Source: Neobacillus driksii (GTDB taxonomy: Bacteria > Bacillota > Bacilli > Bacillales > Cytobacillaceae). Taken from it: 39,730 bases of DNA. Positions within the stretch are counted from its first letter, which is position 1; each line of letters opens with the position of its first letter. The DNA is taken from positions 1 through 39,730 of the forward strand of contig NZ_JACCBX010000002.1 of assembly GCF_013409995.1 (NCBI RefSeq), given 5' to 3'. This document shows positions 25,278 to 32,211 of the stretch, piece by piece. The notes beneath the pieces were generated by a model. It ran no database searches, was not told the origin of the DNA, and saw only the letters and a list, made by a program, of their open reading frames with translations. Position numbers and translations under genes: made by a program.

Positions 25278-25300
25278 GATTGTTATCTAAGAATAACAAT
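25278..25300. promoter_or_regulatory. Inverted repeat in a divergent promoter region
   Basis: ATTGTTAT and ATAACAAT flank a six-base centre. It lies between divergent genes (25216 and 25397), so an operator is possible. No regulator gene is adjacent. Confidence 0.35.
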
Positions 25301-25396
25301 ATATGAAAATATTTTTTATGTTACCTCTAGACCTTATGGTGGAAGAAGTGATAATAATAGTAGATACACTAGCACTTAGAGTAGGAGTTGAAGTTA

Positions 25397-25987
25397 TTGA
25401 GTAGTACATTTCCAAAATGGTATGATTTTTTTATGGGACCTTTGGAACGAGGGAAGTTTAAAAGGGTGAGAAGGGACCTGCTTAAAAGAGCGACAGGGAA
25501 GGTACTTGAAATTGGTTCAGGGACTGGAGTTAATTTTCCTTTGTATAGAAATGCTGATCATGTCATTGCCATTGAACCGAGTCAGCATATGATTGATCAA
25601 TCACAGTCGAGGCGACAATTAGCTGTGGTGCCAATTGAAATGGTTAACGCGAGCGCGGAAAAGCTTCCGTTTGAAGATCATACATTTGATACAGTCGTTG
25701 CAACTCTTGTTTTTTGTACCATACCCAATGTGAATGAGGCTATTAATGAATTGAAAAGGGTATGTAAACAAAACGGAAAAATAATATTATTTGAGCACGT
25801 CAAGATGGAAAATACCGTGCTTAGCAGCATGCAGGAAGGCCTCACACCTATATGGAAGAAAATCTGCGACGGTTGCTGTCTAAACAGGGAAACATTACAG
25901 GCATGTACATCTCATGGATTGAAGATTGAGAGGGTAGAGAAATTTTATAAAGACCTCTTTATTGTAGCTGAACTAAGGAATAGATAG
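25397..25987 (+). CDS. Class I SAM-dependent methyltransferase
   Basis: A 196-residue methyltransferase of the UbiE/Methyltransf_11 type. Motif I is VLEIGSGTGVNFPLY, motif II has the acidic residue in HVIAIEPSQHMID, and ASAEKLPFEDHTFDTVVATLV is the post-I/motif IV region. The N-terminal SSTFPKWYDFFMGPLE is typical of a Bacillus subgroup of unknown substrate. Two TTGs are in frame. The one at 25397 lies nine bases after TAGGAG, while the one at 25388 abuts it, so I chose 25397. Transcribed alone, just upstream of a palindromic repeat array. Confidence 0.85.
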   Translation: MSSTFPKWYDFFMGPLERGKFKRVRRDLLKRATGKVLEIGSGTGVNFPLYRNADHVIAIEPSQHMIDQSQSRRQLAVVPIEMVNASAEKLPFEDHTFDTVVATLVFCTIPNVNEAINELKRVCKQNGKIILFEHVKMENTVLSSMQEGLTPIWKKICDGCCLNRETLQACTSHGLKIERVEKFYKDLFIVAELRNR

Positions 25988-26002
25988 GAGTAGGAGCCTT
26001 TT

Positions 26003-26210
26003 GATTCCGTCTAATCCGCTTTTTTCAGCAGACAGGGAATCAAAAACAACTTTTAATTCCCTCTTATCTGCTATTTCCACTTAGCGGGGAACCAAAGACA
26101 CTTTTTGCTTCCCTCTAATCAACTATTCTCACTCAGTAGGGAGCTAAAGACACTTTTTGCTTCTCACTTACACGTATTTTGCAAGTAAAAGGGAAGCAAA
26201 AATAAAAACC
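26003..26210. repeat. Four tandem 52-nt hairpin units
   Basis: Units start at 26003, 26055, 26107 and 26159, each exactly 52 nt. Every unit has facing arms about 30 nt apart (GATTCC/GGAATC, TTCCC/GGGAA, GCTTCCCT/AGGGAGC, GCTTC/GAAGC) and a shared linker close to AAAGACACTTTTT. Units 2 and 3 share the linker exactly, units 1 and 4 are diverged. No coding frame runs through. The array lies between convergent genes. Confidence 0.75.
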
Positions 26211-26231
26211 TCAAAATGAATTGAGGTTTTT
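26204..26231 (-). terminator. Terminator of the tre operon
   Basis: AAAAACCTCAA and TTGAGGTTTTT form an 11-bp stem with loop AATGAA, overlapping the treR stop codon. It can act in both directions. Confidence 0.85.
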
Positions 26232-26946
26232 ATTGCGTTCTACGGGCAAAGTCGACAAACCTGAATTTGTCTGGACGGTGCCGGGATTCGGTATACTGGA
26301 AAAGACTTGCATCCTCTAAATACACATAATTTTTAATGACGACAATATTATGGAAACCCTCTAAGTCTAAAAATGAACGATCTTCAGCAGTAGGTTCTTC
26401 TACAACTATTTCCTTTTTTGCAAAGCTAATCTTCAGGTTTAAGTCATTTTCAAGGTAAGCATAAATTGAGTTCGCACAAATTTCCTCTGTAATGGAAGGG
26501 ACGTATTTTACGGCAAGATAATCTTTATCTAGAATGATTTTCTTGCCGCCAATTTCCCGCGTCCGAACAATTTTCCAAACTTGATCCTTTCCTGAAAGCT
26601 GAAGCTGCTGCTTGATATAGGCATCCGGCTTGAAAATTAACGATAACTCATTAACAATCGTCCTTGGCTTTTTTTCCATTTTATCCGCTAATTCTTTAAA
26701 ACTAACCAGACCAGAAACCGGAAAATCAAATTTATTAATATCAATAACGATTGAACCTTTACCCCTTACTTTTTGAATGTAGCCATTTTGAGCAAGAAGG
26801 TTTAAGGCTTTTCTGATCGTTTCTCTAGAAGTATCGTAATGTTCCTTCAGTTCATTTTCAGAGGGGAGAAGGGAGTTCGGCGGAATTTCCCCGCTTTTAA
26901 TTTGGTCCACAATCGTATTAAAGATAATTTGATACTTATTCGTCAT
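26230..26946 (-). CDS. treR: Trehalose operon repressor, GntR family
   Basis: A 238-residue regulator with an N-terminal winged helix of the GntR/HutC type (LLPSENELKEHYDTSRETIRKALNLL, with the SRETIRKAL recognition helix) and a UTRA effector domain from about residue 95 to the end (typical EEPTAEDRSFLDLE). B. subtilis TreR binds trehalose-6-phosphate, which releases the operator. It is the last gene of treP-treA-treR, 12 nt after treA. Its targets are the two TTGTATATACAA-type palindromes near 30232 and 30271. Closing the operon with its own repressor gives autoregulation. Confidence 0.95.
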   Translation of the reverse strand: MTNKYQIIFNTIVDQIKSGEIPPNSLLPSENELKEHYDTSRETIRKALNLLAQNGYIQKVRGKGSIVIDINKFDFPVSGLVSFKELADKMEKKPRTIVNELSLIFKPDAYIKQQLQLSGKDQVWKIVRTREIGGKKIILDKDYLAVKYVPSITEEICANSIYAYLENDLNLKISFAKKEIVVEEPTAEDRSFLDLEGFHNIVVIKNYVYLEDASLFQYTESRHRPDKFRFVDFARRTQ

Positions 26947-26958
26947 AAAAATCTCCCA

Positions 26959-28626
26959 TTATTTTTTCAAATGATAAACAATGGACTCATACGGTCTTAA
27001 CTGAATTTCCTTGGCGAGTGGTGCAGAGTCCTCATAATTTGAGAGTAACACACTGCTTGTCAGTCCATCAATGTCTAAACCCACTGGGAGAGAATAAGCA
27101 ATGTCTTTTCCATAAAAGTTATTAATAACTAACAGCATTTCATGTTCCGTTTTGCGTGCAAATGCAAAGACAGAATCATGGTCTTCGGAAACCAATTCAT
27201 AATCCCCGTTCGTAATCACATCATATTCTTTGCGTAAACGGATGAGTTCTTGATAATGATAGAACACAGAGTCTGAATCCTTCATCGCATTTTCTGCATT
27301 AATTTCCTTGTAATTAGCAGCTGTATGAATCCAAGGAGTACCAGTGGTGAATCCCGCATGTTCGCTTGCATTCCATTGGACTGGAGTTCGGGAATTATCA
27401 CGAGATTTTTGTTTTAAGATCTCAATAATCTCTTGTTCTGGCAATCCATCCTTTTTCAGAATTTCAAACATATTTAATGATTCTACATCACGATAGTCAT
27501 CAATCTTATCAAACTTCGGATTTGTCATTCCGAACTCTTCGCCTTGGTATATATAAGGTGTTCCTTGCATCATATGGATGGTCGTCGCTAGCATTTTTGC
27601 TGATTCATTGTGATACTGCTGATCTTCACCGAACCTTGAGACAACACGAGGCTGATCATGGTTGCACCAGAAGAGGGCATTCCAACCGCCGCCTTTATTC
27701 ATCTCAACCTGCCAATCGGATAGAATGTTTTTTAGAGCATGGAAATCAAAATCAGCTTTCGTCCATTTTTCACCATTCGGATAATCCACTTTTAAATGAT
27801 GGAAGCTGAACGTCATATTGAGCTCTTCTTCACGTGGATTCGTGTACCGAATGCAATTATCGATGGATGTAGAAGACATTTCGCCAACGGTCATGATGTC
27901 ATATTTTGAAAAAACCTCTTGGTTCATCTCATGGAGGAACTCATGAATTCTTGGTCCATCGGTATAAAATTTACGTCCGTCACTGTTATCTTCAGGGAAC
28001 TGCTGGTTTTTGGATATTAAATTAATAACATCTAGTCTAAAACCATCGACGCCTTTTTTGAGCCAGAAATGCATCATTTCATATAATGCTTGACGTACCT
28101 TCGGGTTTTCCCAGTTTAAATCTGCCTGGGTAACATCAAATAAATGGAGGTAATACTGGCCAGTGGTTTCATCCCATTGCCATGCTGAGCCGCCAAATTT
28201 TGATTCCCAGTTGGTAGGAGGGAGGCCGTCTTTCCCATCTTTCCATATATAAAAATCGCGGTATGGATTGTCTTTTGAGGATTTTGCTTGCTTGAACCAC
28301 TCATGTTCAGTGGATGTATGGTTGATGACAATATCCATAATGATTTTGATTCCGCGCTTATGTGCTTCACAAAGAAGCTGGTCGAAGTCATCCATCGTAC
28401 CGTATTCTTCTTGGATGTTGTAATAGTCGCTTATATCATAACCATTATCTCGTTGGGGGGATTTATAAATCGGAGTGAGCCAAAGAACATCTACACCAAG
28501 CTCCTTTAAATAGTCGAGCTTTTGGATGATTCCTTGAATATCACCGGTTCCATTACCGGTCGTATCATAAAAGCTTTTTGGATAAATTTGATACACAACT
28601 GCTGTTTTCCACCATGATGTTGACAT
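26959..28626 (-). CDS. treA: Phospho-alpha-(1,1)-glucosidase (trehalose-6-phosphate hydrolase)
   Basis: A 555-residue GH13 enzyme that splits trehalose-6-phosphate into glucose and glucose-6-phosphate in the cytoplasm. GH13 marks are DVLWLTPIYKSPQRDNGYDI, DIVINHTS, GFRLDVINLI (nucleophile Asp), GEMSSTSID (acid/base Glu) and NHDQPRVVSRFG. The N-terminal WWKTAVVYQIYPKSF is standard. The ATG at 28626 lies six bases after CAGGTG. A GTG at 28635 is part of that ribosome site. It follows treP after a gap holding a hairpin (28669-28691) that could lower its expression relative to treP. Confidence 0.96.
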   Translation of the reverse strand: MSTSWWKTAVVYQIYPKSFYDTTGNGTGDIQGIIQKLDYLKELGVDVLWLTPIYKSPQRDNGYDISDYYNIQEEYGTMDDFDQLLCEAHKRGIKIIMDIVINHTSTEHEWFKQAKSSKDNPYRDFYIWKDGKDGLPPTNWESKFGGSAWQWDETTGQYYLHLFDVTQADLNWENPKVRQALYEMMHFWLKKGVDGFRLDVINLISKNQQFPEDNSDGRKFYTDGPRIHEFLHEMNQEVFSKYDIMTVGEMSSTSIDNCIRYTNPREEELNMTFSFHHLKVDYPNGEKWTKADFDFHALKNILSDWQVEMNKGGGWNALFWCNHDQPRVVSRFGEDQQYHNESAKMLATTIHMMQGTPYIYQGEEFGMTNPKFDKIDDYRDVESLNMFEILKKDGLPEQEIIEILKQKSRDNSRTPVQWNASEHAGFTTGTPWIHTAANYKEINAENAMKDSDSVFYHYQELIRLRKEYDVITNGDYELVSEDHDSVFAFARKTEHEMLLVINNFYGKDIAYSLPVGLDIDGLTSSVLLSNYEDSAPLAKEIQLRPYESIVYHLKK

Positions 28627-28668
28627 GATAAACACCTGCCTATATTTTTTGTGACTCTAATAATGAAA

Positions 28669-28694
28669 AGGAGGGAGATGGTCTCCCTCCTAAA
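28669..28694 (-). terminator. Hairpin between treP and treA
   Basis: AGGAGGGAGA and TCTCCCTCCT form a perfect 10-bp stem with a three-base loop, followed on the minus strand by TTTTC. The short T run suggests partial termination or RNA processing inside the operon rather than a full stop. Confidence 0.6.
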
Positions 28695-28702
28695 TTGGAG
28701 TT

Positions 28703-30127
28703 TTATTTTTTAAATGAAAATTTGTTCATACCTGTTTTTGCAAAGATGATTGTTAATATGAACGGAACTACGATTGCTACGAGCATTGCAATTGCAAACA
28801 TCATCATGTGCTGCGGCTGAATAGAAAGGAATCCTGGAAGACCGCCGACACCGATTGAGTTAGCCATGACATCGCTGCCTACAGAAATAACTGCGGCTAC
28901 TAGAGAGCCAATCATCGCTGCTAGGAAAGGGAAGCCATATTTTAAGTTAATACCGAACATCGCTGGCTCTGTAACACCTAGGTAACAAGAGATCGCTGCT
29001 GGGATTGAAACTTGTTTTTCTTCTTCATTTTTACGATTGATGAAGATCATCGCAAGAACGGCAGAACCTTGAGCAATATTTGATAAAGCAATCATTGGCC
29101 AAAGGTTCGTTCCACCTAGCTCTGACATTAATTGTAAGTCAATAGCATTTGTCATATGGTGTAAACCTGTAATAACAAGTGGTGCATAAGCAAAACCAAA
29201 GATAGCGGCAAATAACCAGCCAAAAGCAGAAGTTAAGCTTGTATATACAACATCAGAAATCCAAGAACCAATTGTCCAACCGATAGGACCTAAAACGGTA
29301 TGTGCAATTAATACAGTTGGAATTAACGCTAAGAACGGAACCACAATCATAGAGATTGAATTCGGAACAATTTTTCTAAGTCTTAATTCTAAGAAAGAGA
29401 GTACAAATCCAGCTAAGATAGCAGGGATTACTTGAGCTTGATAACCAATCATTTCAATTTGAGCAAAGCCAAAATCCCAAGTTGGAATTTCTTTCGCTCC
29501 TGCAACACCATAAGCATTGAGTAATTGTGGAGATACTAATGTAATACCAAGGACAATACCTAGGATTGGTGTAGCACCCATTTTTCTAGCGACTGCCCAT
29601 GTAATACCAACTGGCAGGAAGTGGAACACTGCTTCACCGATTAACCATAGGAAAGCGTGAACACCAGCCCAGAATTGAGAAACTTCAACGATCGTCTTCG
29701 TTCCATCTTCAAGCAATTTAATGTCACCGATCACGTTTCTAAATCCAAGGATTAAACCACCTACAACTAATGCAGGAATTAACGGTGTAAAGATATCTGC
29801 AAGATGGGCGATCATTCGCTGCAGCCAATTCATATTTTGCTTTGCAGCAACTTTTGCTTCATCTTTCGTAGCTTCACTAACACCGGCAATTTTAACAAAG
29901 TCATTATAGAAGGTAGATACATCATTTCCGATGATTACCTGGAATTGACCCGCTTGGGTAAATGTACCTTTTACCGGTTTAAGAGCTTCTATTTTTGTTA
30001 CATCCGCTTTGCTAGGATCATTTAAAACAAAGCGCATTCTCGTAACACAATGGGTTACAGCAGCAATGTTTTCCTTTCCCCCAACGTGTTCGAGCAGTTC
30101 TTTCGCTGACTCAGTGAACTTCGTCAT
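28703..30127 (-). CDS. treP: Trehalose-specific PTS enzyme IIBC
   Basis: A 474-residue membrane permease that imports and phosphorylates trehalose. The IIB domain (residues 1-85) has the phosphocysteine in NIAAVTHCVTRMRFVL. The IIC domain, about residues 105-474, is hydrophobic with roughly ten helices, opening at MIAHLADIFTPLIPALVVGG. No IIA domain is fused, so phosphate must come from another IIA, as with IIA-Glc in B. subtilis. First gene of the tre operon. The ATG at 30127 follows GGGGGAATAAATA. Control is by TreR and CcpA at the sites near 30232-30292. Confidence 0.95.
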   Translation of the reverse strand: MTKFTESAKELLEHVGGKENIAAVTHCVTRMRFVLNDPSKADVTKIEALKPVKGTFTQAGQFQVIIGNDVSTFYNDFVKIAGVSEATKDEAKVAAKQNMNWLQRMIAHLADIFTPLIPALVVGGLILGFRNVIGDIKLLEDGTKTIVEVSQFWAGVHAFLWLIGEAVFHFLPVGITWAVARKMGATPILGIVLGITLVSPQLLNAYGVAGAKEIPTWDFGFAQIEMIGYQAQVIPAILAGFVLSFLELRLRKIVPNSISMIVVPFLALIPTVLIAHTVLGPIGWTIGSWISDVVYTSLTSAFGWLFAAIFGFAYAPLVITGLHHMTNAIDLQLMSELGGTNLWPMIALSNIAQGSAVLAMIFINRKNEEEKQVSIPAAISCYLGVTEPAMFGINLKYGFPFLAAMIGSLVAAVISVGSDVMANSIGVGGLPGFLSIQPQHMMMFAIAMLVAIVVPFILTIIFAKTGMNKFSFKK

Positions 30128-30231
30128 TATTTATTCCCCCTGATTGAATTGAAAGTCTCCAATTCTTTATATAGTGTATTATTTCCTTGTATTTACCAAT
30201 TAATGTGTACGGTTTCATCTCGTCACTCGAA

Positions 30232-30245
30232 CCTGTATATACAAG
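30232..30245 (-). promoter_or_regulatory. TreR operator, downstream copy
   Basis: CCTGTATATACAAG differs from a perfect palindrome at one end base. It lies in the 5' leader, just after the transcription start, and 39 bp from the second operator. Confidence 0.75.
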
Positions 30246-30250
30246 TTCTC

Positions 30251-30264
30251 TGGTTACGTTTACA
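30251..30264 (-). promoter_or_regulatory. Probable cre site overlapping the tre start point
   Basis: On the minus strand TGTAAACGTAACCA matches the cre pattern at 12 of 14 positions. It begins within the -10 box, where CcpA binding should repress. Confidence 0.6.
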
Positions 30265-30292
30265 TTCTAACTTGTATATACAAGGCTGTCAA
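30264..30292 (-). promoter_or_regulatory. tre operon promoter
   Basis: Minus strand TTGACA (30287-30292), a 17-bp spacer and TAGAAT (30264-30269). The spacer contains the second TreR operator. Confidence 0.85.
30271..30284 (-). promoter_or_regulatory. TreR operator, spacer copy
   Basis: CTTGTATATACAAG is a perfect 14-bp palindrome containing the B. subtilis TreR box TTGTATATACAA. It lies between the -35 and -10, so binding blocks RNA polymerase. Confidence 0.85.
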
Positions 30293-30322
30293 CTAATATA
30301 TTTTTATTTTTAAAAAAGAGGG

Positions 30323-30351
30323 TTGACCCATTTTCATGATTTACTTATTAT
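30323..30351 (+). promoter_or_regulatory. Possible upstream promoter, divergent from tre
   Basis: TTGACC (30323-30328), 17 bp and TATTAT (30346-30351). AGGAGGT follows directly at 30352-30358 without a start codon nearby. It could give a longer version of the small RNA at 30438. Confidence 0.4.
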
Positions 30352-30402
30352 AGGAGGTATTATTATAAGTTCATAACTTTTCAACTTTAACGCTTTAAAC
30401 TA

Positions 30403-30431
30403 TTGAAAGAATTTTCGGAAAATGGTACAAT
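30403..30431 (+). promoter_or_regulatory. Promoter of the candidate small RNA
   Basis: TTGAAA (30403-30408), a 17-bp spacer and TACAAT (30426-30431). Transcription would begin near 30438 and meet a strong terminator 100 nt later. Confidence 0.55.
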
Positions 30432-30437
30432 CAACTT

Positions 30438-30537
30438 GTTTAAATTCTTCTGAGTTTAGACCTCCTAAAACTAGAGCTTAGCCTTGACCACTAAGCTCAT
30501 CTTTTGCCTTTGACATTTGTTCAAAGGCCTTTTTTTT
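30438..30537 (+). ncRNA. Candidate small regulatory RNA with anti-SD motif
   Basis: A strong promoter (30403-30431) and a strong terminator (30506-30537) frame about 100 nt with no credible reading frame. The predicted RNA has an unpaired 5' part with ACCTCCT (30460-30466), identical to the 16S anti-Shine-Dalgarno sequence. A hairpin follows (GAGCTTAG 30474-30481 with CTAAGCTC 30491-30498, nine-base loop), then the terminator hairpin. C-rich single-stranded seeds that pair with ribosome sites are the common plan of Gram-positive small RNAs such as FsrA and RoxS/RsaE. I do not recognise this one as a named RNA. It sits back to back with the tre promoter. Confidence 0.45.
30506..30537 (+). terminator. 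Strong terminator before the VOC gene
   Basis: GCCTTTGA (30506-30513) and TCAAAGGC (30521-30528) form a perfect 8-bp stem with loop CATTTGT, followed by eight T. No protein gene lies upstream on this strand, which supports a small transcript. Confidence 0.85.
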
Positions 30538-30611
30538 AGTTTTTTGAATAAAAGCTGTATTTTATGAAAAAATAATATATTGTGGCTTATTTGATATGAG
30601 GAGTGTTTAAC

Positions 30612-31022
30612 GTGAAGGAACAGATTACACCATATTTATCGTTTGATGGTAATGCGAAACAAGCTTTGGAATTTTATAAAGAAGTTTTAGGGGCTGAAGT
30701 TACCGGAGTCCAAACCTTTGGAGAAGCAGATTACCCAACTCCACCTGAAGCAAATGATCGGGTAATGCACGCGCAGCTTAAAAAAGGTAACATCTCGCTT
30801 ATGTTTTCAGATACCTTCCCAGGTCAGTCGACTGTTGTAGGAAACAATATAACACTTACGCTCGAGCCTGAAAGTGAAGAGGAAATTCAACATTTGTTTG
30901 ACGCTCTACGTAAAAACGGAAAACCCCTTAACGAGCTAGAGGATACCTTCTGGGGAGCAAAATATGCGAGGGTTCAAGATCAGTTCGGGATTATTTGGGA
31001 ATTGAATTATCAAAAGTCATAA
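30612..31022 (+). CDS. VOC family protein (PhnB-like)
   Basis: A 136-residue protein of the vicinal oxygen chelate/PhnB (3-demethylubiquinone-9 3-methyltransferase-like) type. It has the paired beta-alpha-beta plan, with ITPYLSFDGNAKQALEFYKEVLGAEV at the N-terminus, MHAQLKKGNISLMFSDTFPG in the middle and WGAKYARVQDQFGIIWELN at the end. Members bind a metal or small ligand, with function usually unknown. The GTG at 30612 lies eight bases after GAGGAG. An in-frame ATG at 30603 overlaps that site. It ends at a hairpin terminator. Confidence 0.88.
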   Translation: MKEQITPYLSFDGNAKQALEFYKEVLGAEVTGVQTFGEADYPTPPEANDRVMHAQLKKGNISLMFSDTFPGQSTVVGNNITLTLEPESEEEIQHLFDALRKNGKPLNELEDTFWGAKYARVQDQFGIIWELNYQKS

Positions 31023-31028
31023 TAAAAA

Positions 31029-31043
31029 AGCACTTTTAGAAGT
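31029..31043 (+). repeat. 15-bp direct repeat, left copy
   Basis: AGCACTTTTAGAAGT is repeated exactly at 31538-31552. The two copies enclose about 500 nt that include the 52-nt array. The right copy is part of a full terminator hairpin, the left copy is diverged on its 3' side. Confidence 0.6.
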
Positions 31044-31049
31044 ACTCAG

Positions 31050-31087
31050 ATTGTCGAGGAAGGGGGTCTTTCTCGGCAATTTTTTTG
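31050..31087 (+). terminator. Terminator of the VOC gene
   Basis: ATTGTCGAGGAA pairs with TTTCTCGGCAAT (two G-T pairs), followed by seven T. Confidence 0.85.
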
Positions 31088-31155
31088 TAGGAACAACCAT
31101 TTTCCTTTATATATTGTAAATTCTATTTTAGGGCTGATGCACATACGCCGCCAGG

Positions 31156-31467
31156 AGGATTCGTCCTTAATAGGGTGTCTTGAGGACAAATCGTACGCCT
31201 TGCGGGAAGGATTTGTCCTTAATAAAGGTGCTTGAGGACATATCGTACGCTTTCCCGGAAGGATTTGTCCTTAATAGGGTGTCTTGAGGACAAATCGTAC
31301 GCCCTGCCGGAAGGATTTGTCCTTAATAAGGGTACTTGAGGACAAATCGTACGTCCTGCTGGAAGGATTTGTCCTTAATAAGGGTGCTTGAGGACAAATC
31401 GTACGCCTTGCCGGAAGGATTTGTCCTTAATAAGGGTGCTTTCAGGACGCATTATACGTGCTACCTA
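31156..31467. repeat. Six tandem 52-nt hairpin units
   Basis: Units start at 31156, 31208, 31260, 31312, 31364 and 31416, each exactly 52 nt. The core is GATTTGTCCT, a 15-nt loop, AGGACAAATC, then a linker GTACGCCTTGCCGGA. Units 2-5 are nearly identical, unit 6 is degraded in its second arm, and a partial linker precedes unit 1. There are no unique spacers, so it is not a CRISPR array. It lies after the VOC terminator and carries no credible gene. Confidence 0.85.
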
Positions 31468-31510
31468 TATTAGGAAAAATCTGTGCACTTTTAAAGTTAA
31501 AAAAGATAAT

Positions 31511-31560
31511 GGCTGTCTAGACTTTCTAGACAGCCTGAGCACTTTTAGAAGTGCTTTTTT
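31511..31560 (+). terminator. Two tandem hairpins, the second a terminator
   Basis: GGCTGTCTAGA (31511-31521) and TCTAGACAGCC (31525-31535) form a perfect 11-bp stem. AGCACTT and AAGTGCT (31538-31554) follow, then TTTTTT. No protein gene lies directly upstream. Confidence 0.7.
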
Positions 31561-31574
31561 GATTGCAGAAAAAA

Positions 31575-31606
31575 AGAAAGTGGTGGGGCCACTTTCTAAA
31601 GGAGGT
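31575..31606 (+). other. Hairpin followed by a ribosome site with no gene
   Basis: AGAAAGTGG (31575-31583) and CCACTTTCT (31589-31597) form a 9-bp stem, then AAAGGAGGT. The next ATG (about ten bases on) gives only Met-Gly-stop. This may be a gene remnant or a minimal start-stop element. Confidence 0.4.
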
Positions 31607-31688
31607 ATTGTATCATGGGTTAGTATAATATATGTCCCTCAATGTACAGGCATGTAGTGAACATGTCCATTTTTCAAAAATTTTTTTC

Positions 31689-32081
31689 TTAATCCAAGAA
31701 GCGTTTTTTCATTTCTGCTGTAGGCAGCATGCAGCTGTCACTTTTGCCAAACCAGTTATAACGATTTTTAGCCACCAAGTCGTAAAGGCAATCCCTGAAA
31801 AGAGGAGGGAAGACCCTAAGGATCGAAAAGAACCTCCAAAATCCAGTTAATTTTCCGCTTATCTGTAATACTGCACTTGATTTTATATATACACTTTGCT
31901 TTTCAATCACTATAATGCTGTCAATCTCTTTACTAACCCCATATTTCTTTAATAGCTGCTGTCCTGTCTCACTTTGAAGTGAAGCAAATTTGAAATATCC
32001 CGTTGGGTCCCTTTTTATAATGAACTGAACACTGCTATTACAGAAGTTGCATACTCCATCGAACAAAATGATTGCACCCAT
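31689..32081 (-). CDS. yuxK: DCC family thiol-disulfide oxidoreductase-like protein (YuxK)
   Basis: A 130-residue member of the DUF393/DCC family, named for the motif D-x-x-C-x-x-C seen here as FDGVCNFC at the N-terminus. The conserved FKFASLQSETGQ and the C-terminal RYNWFGKSDSCMLP are also typical. A thioredoxin-like redox role is proposed for the family but not proven. The ATG at 32081 (GAIILFDG follows) is preferred. The in-frame TTG at 32093 almost overlaps AGAAGG. It is transcribed alone. Confidence 0.85.
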   Translation of the reverse strand: MGAIILFDGVCNFCNSSVQFIIKRDPTGYFKFASLQSETGQQLLKKYGVSKEIDSIIVIEKQSVYIKSSAVLQISGKLTGFWRFFSILRVFPPLFRDCLYDLVAKNRYNWFGKSDSCMLPTAEMKKRFLD

Positions 32082-32211
32082 ATTTTCACCCAACCTTCTA
32101 TTACAGTATAAAATTTAAGGCTTAAAAAAACAAAATTTTCTTGAGACTCTAGAATTCTATCGATATAGTTAGAATATACTAATTTGGGTTTAATGGAGAG
32201 GGGGAAGTTCT

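Noticed and set aside
4665..25397. Many TTG starts (4665, 6274, 19086, 21763, 22300, 22578, 25397)
   Set aside because: TTG starts are normal in Bacillaceae (over a tenth of genes in B. subtilis), and each here has a good ribosome site, so I do not treat it as unusual.
27477..27809. 110-codon plus-strand frame opposite treA
   Set aside because: Shadow of the GH13 coding sequence, with His/Ser-rich translation typical of antisense reading.
30421..30480. 19-codon frame (ATG near 30421) in the candidate small RNA
   Set aside because: No ribosome site precedes it, and its start lies upstream of the predicted transcription start.
31156..31467. CRISPR array
   Set aside because: The 52-nt units follow each other directly with no unique spacers, each unit is self-complementary across 37 nt, and no cas genes are near.
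31388..31657. 89-codon plus-strand frame in the repeat region
   Set aside because: It runs through array units and two hairpins, begins without a ribosome site, and the translation has no protein-like pattern.
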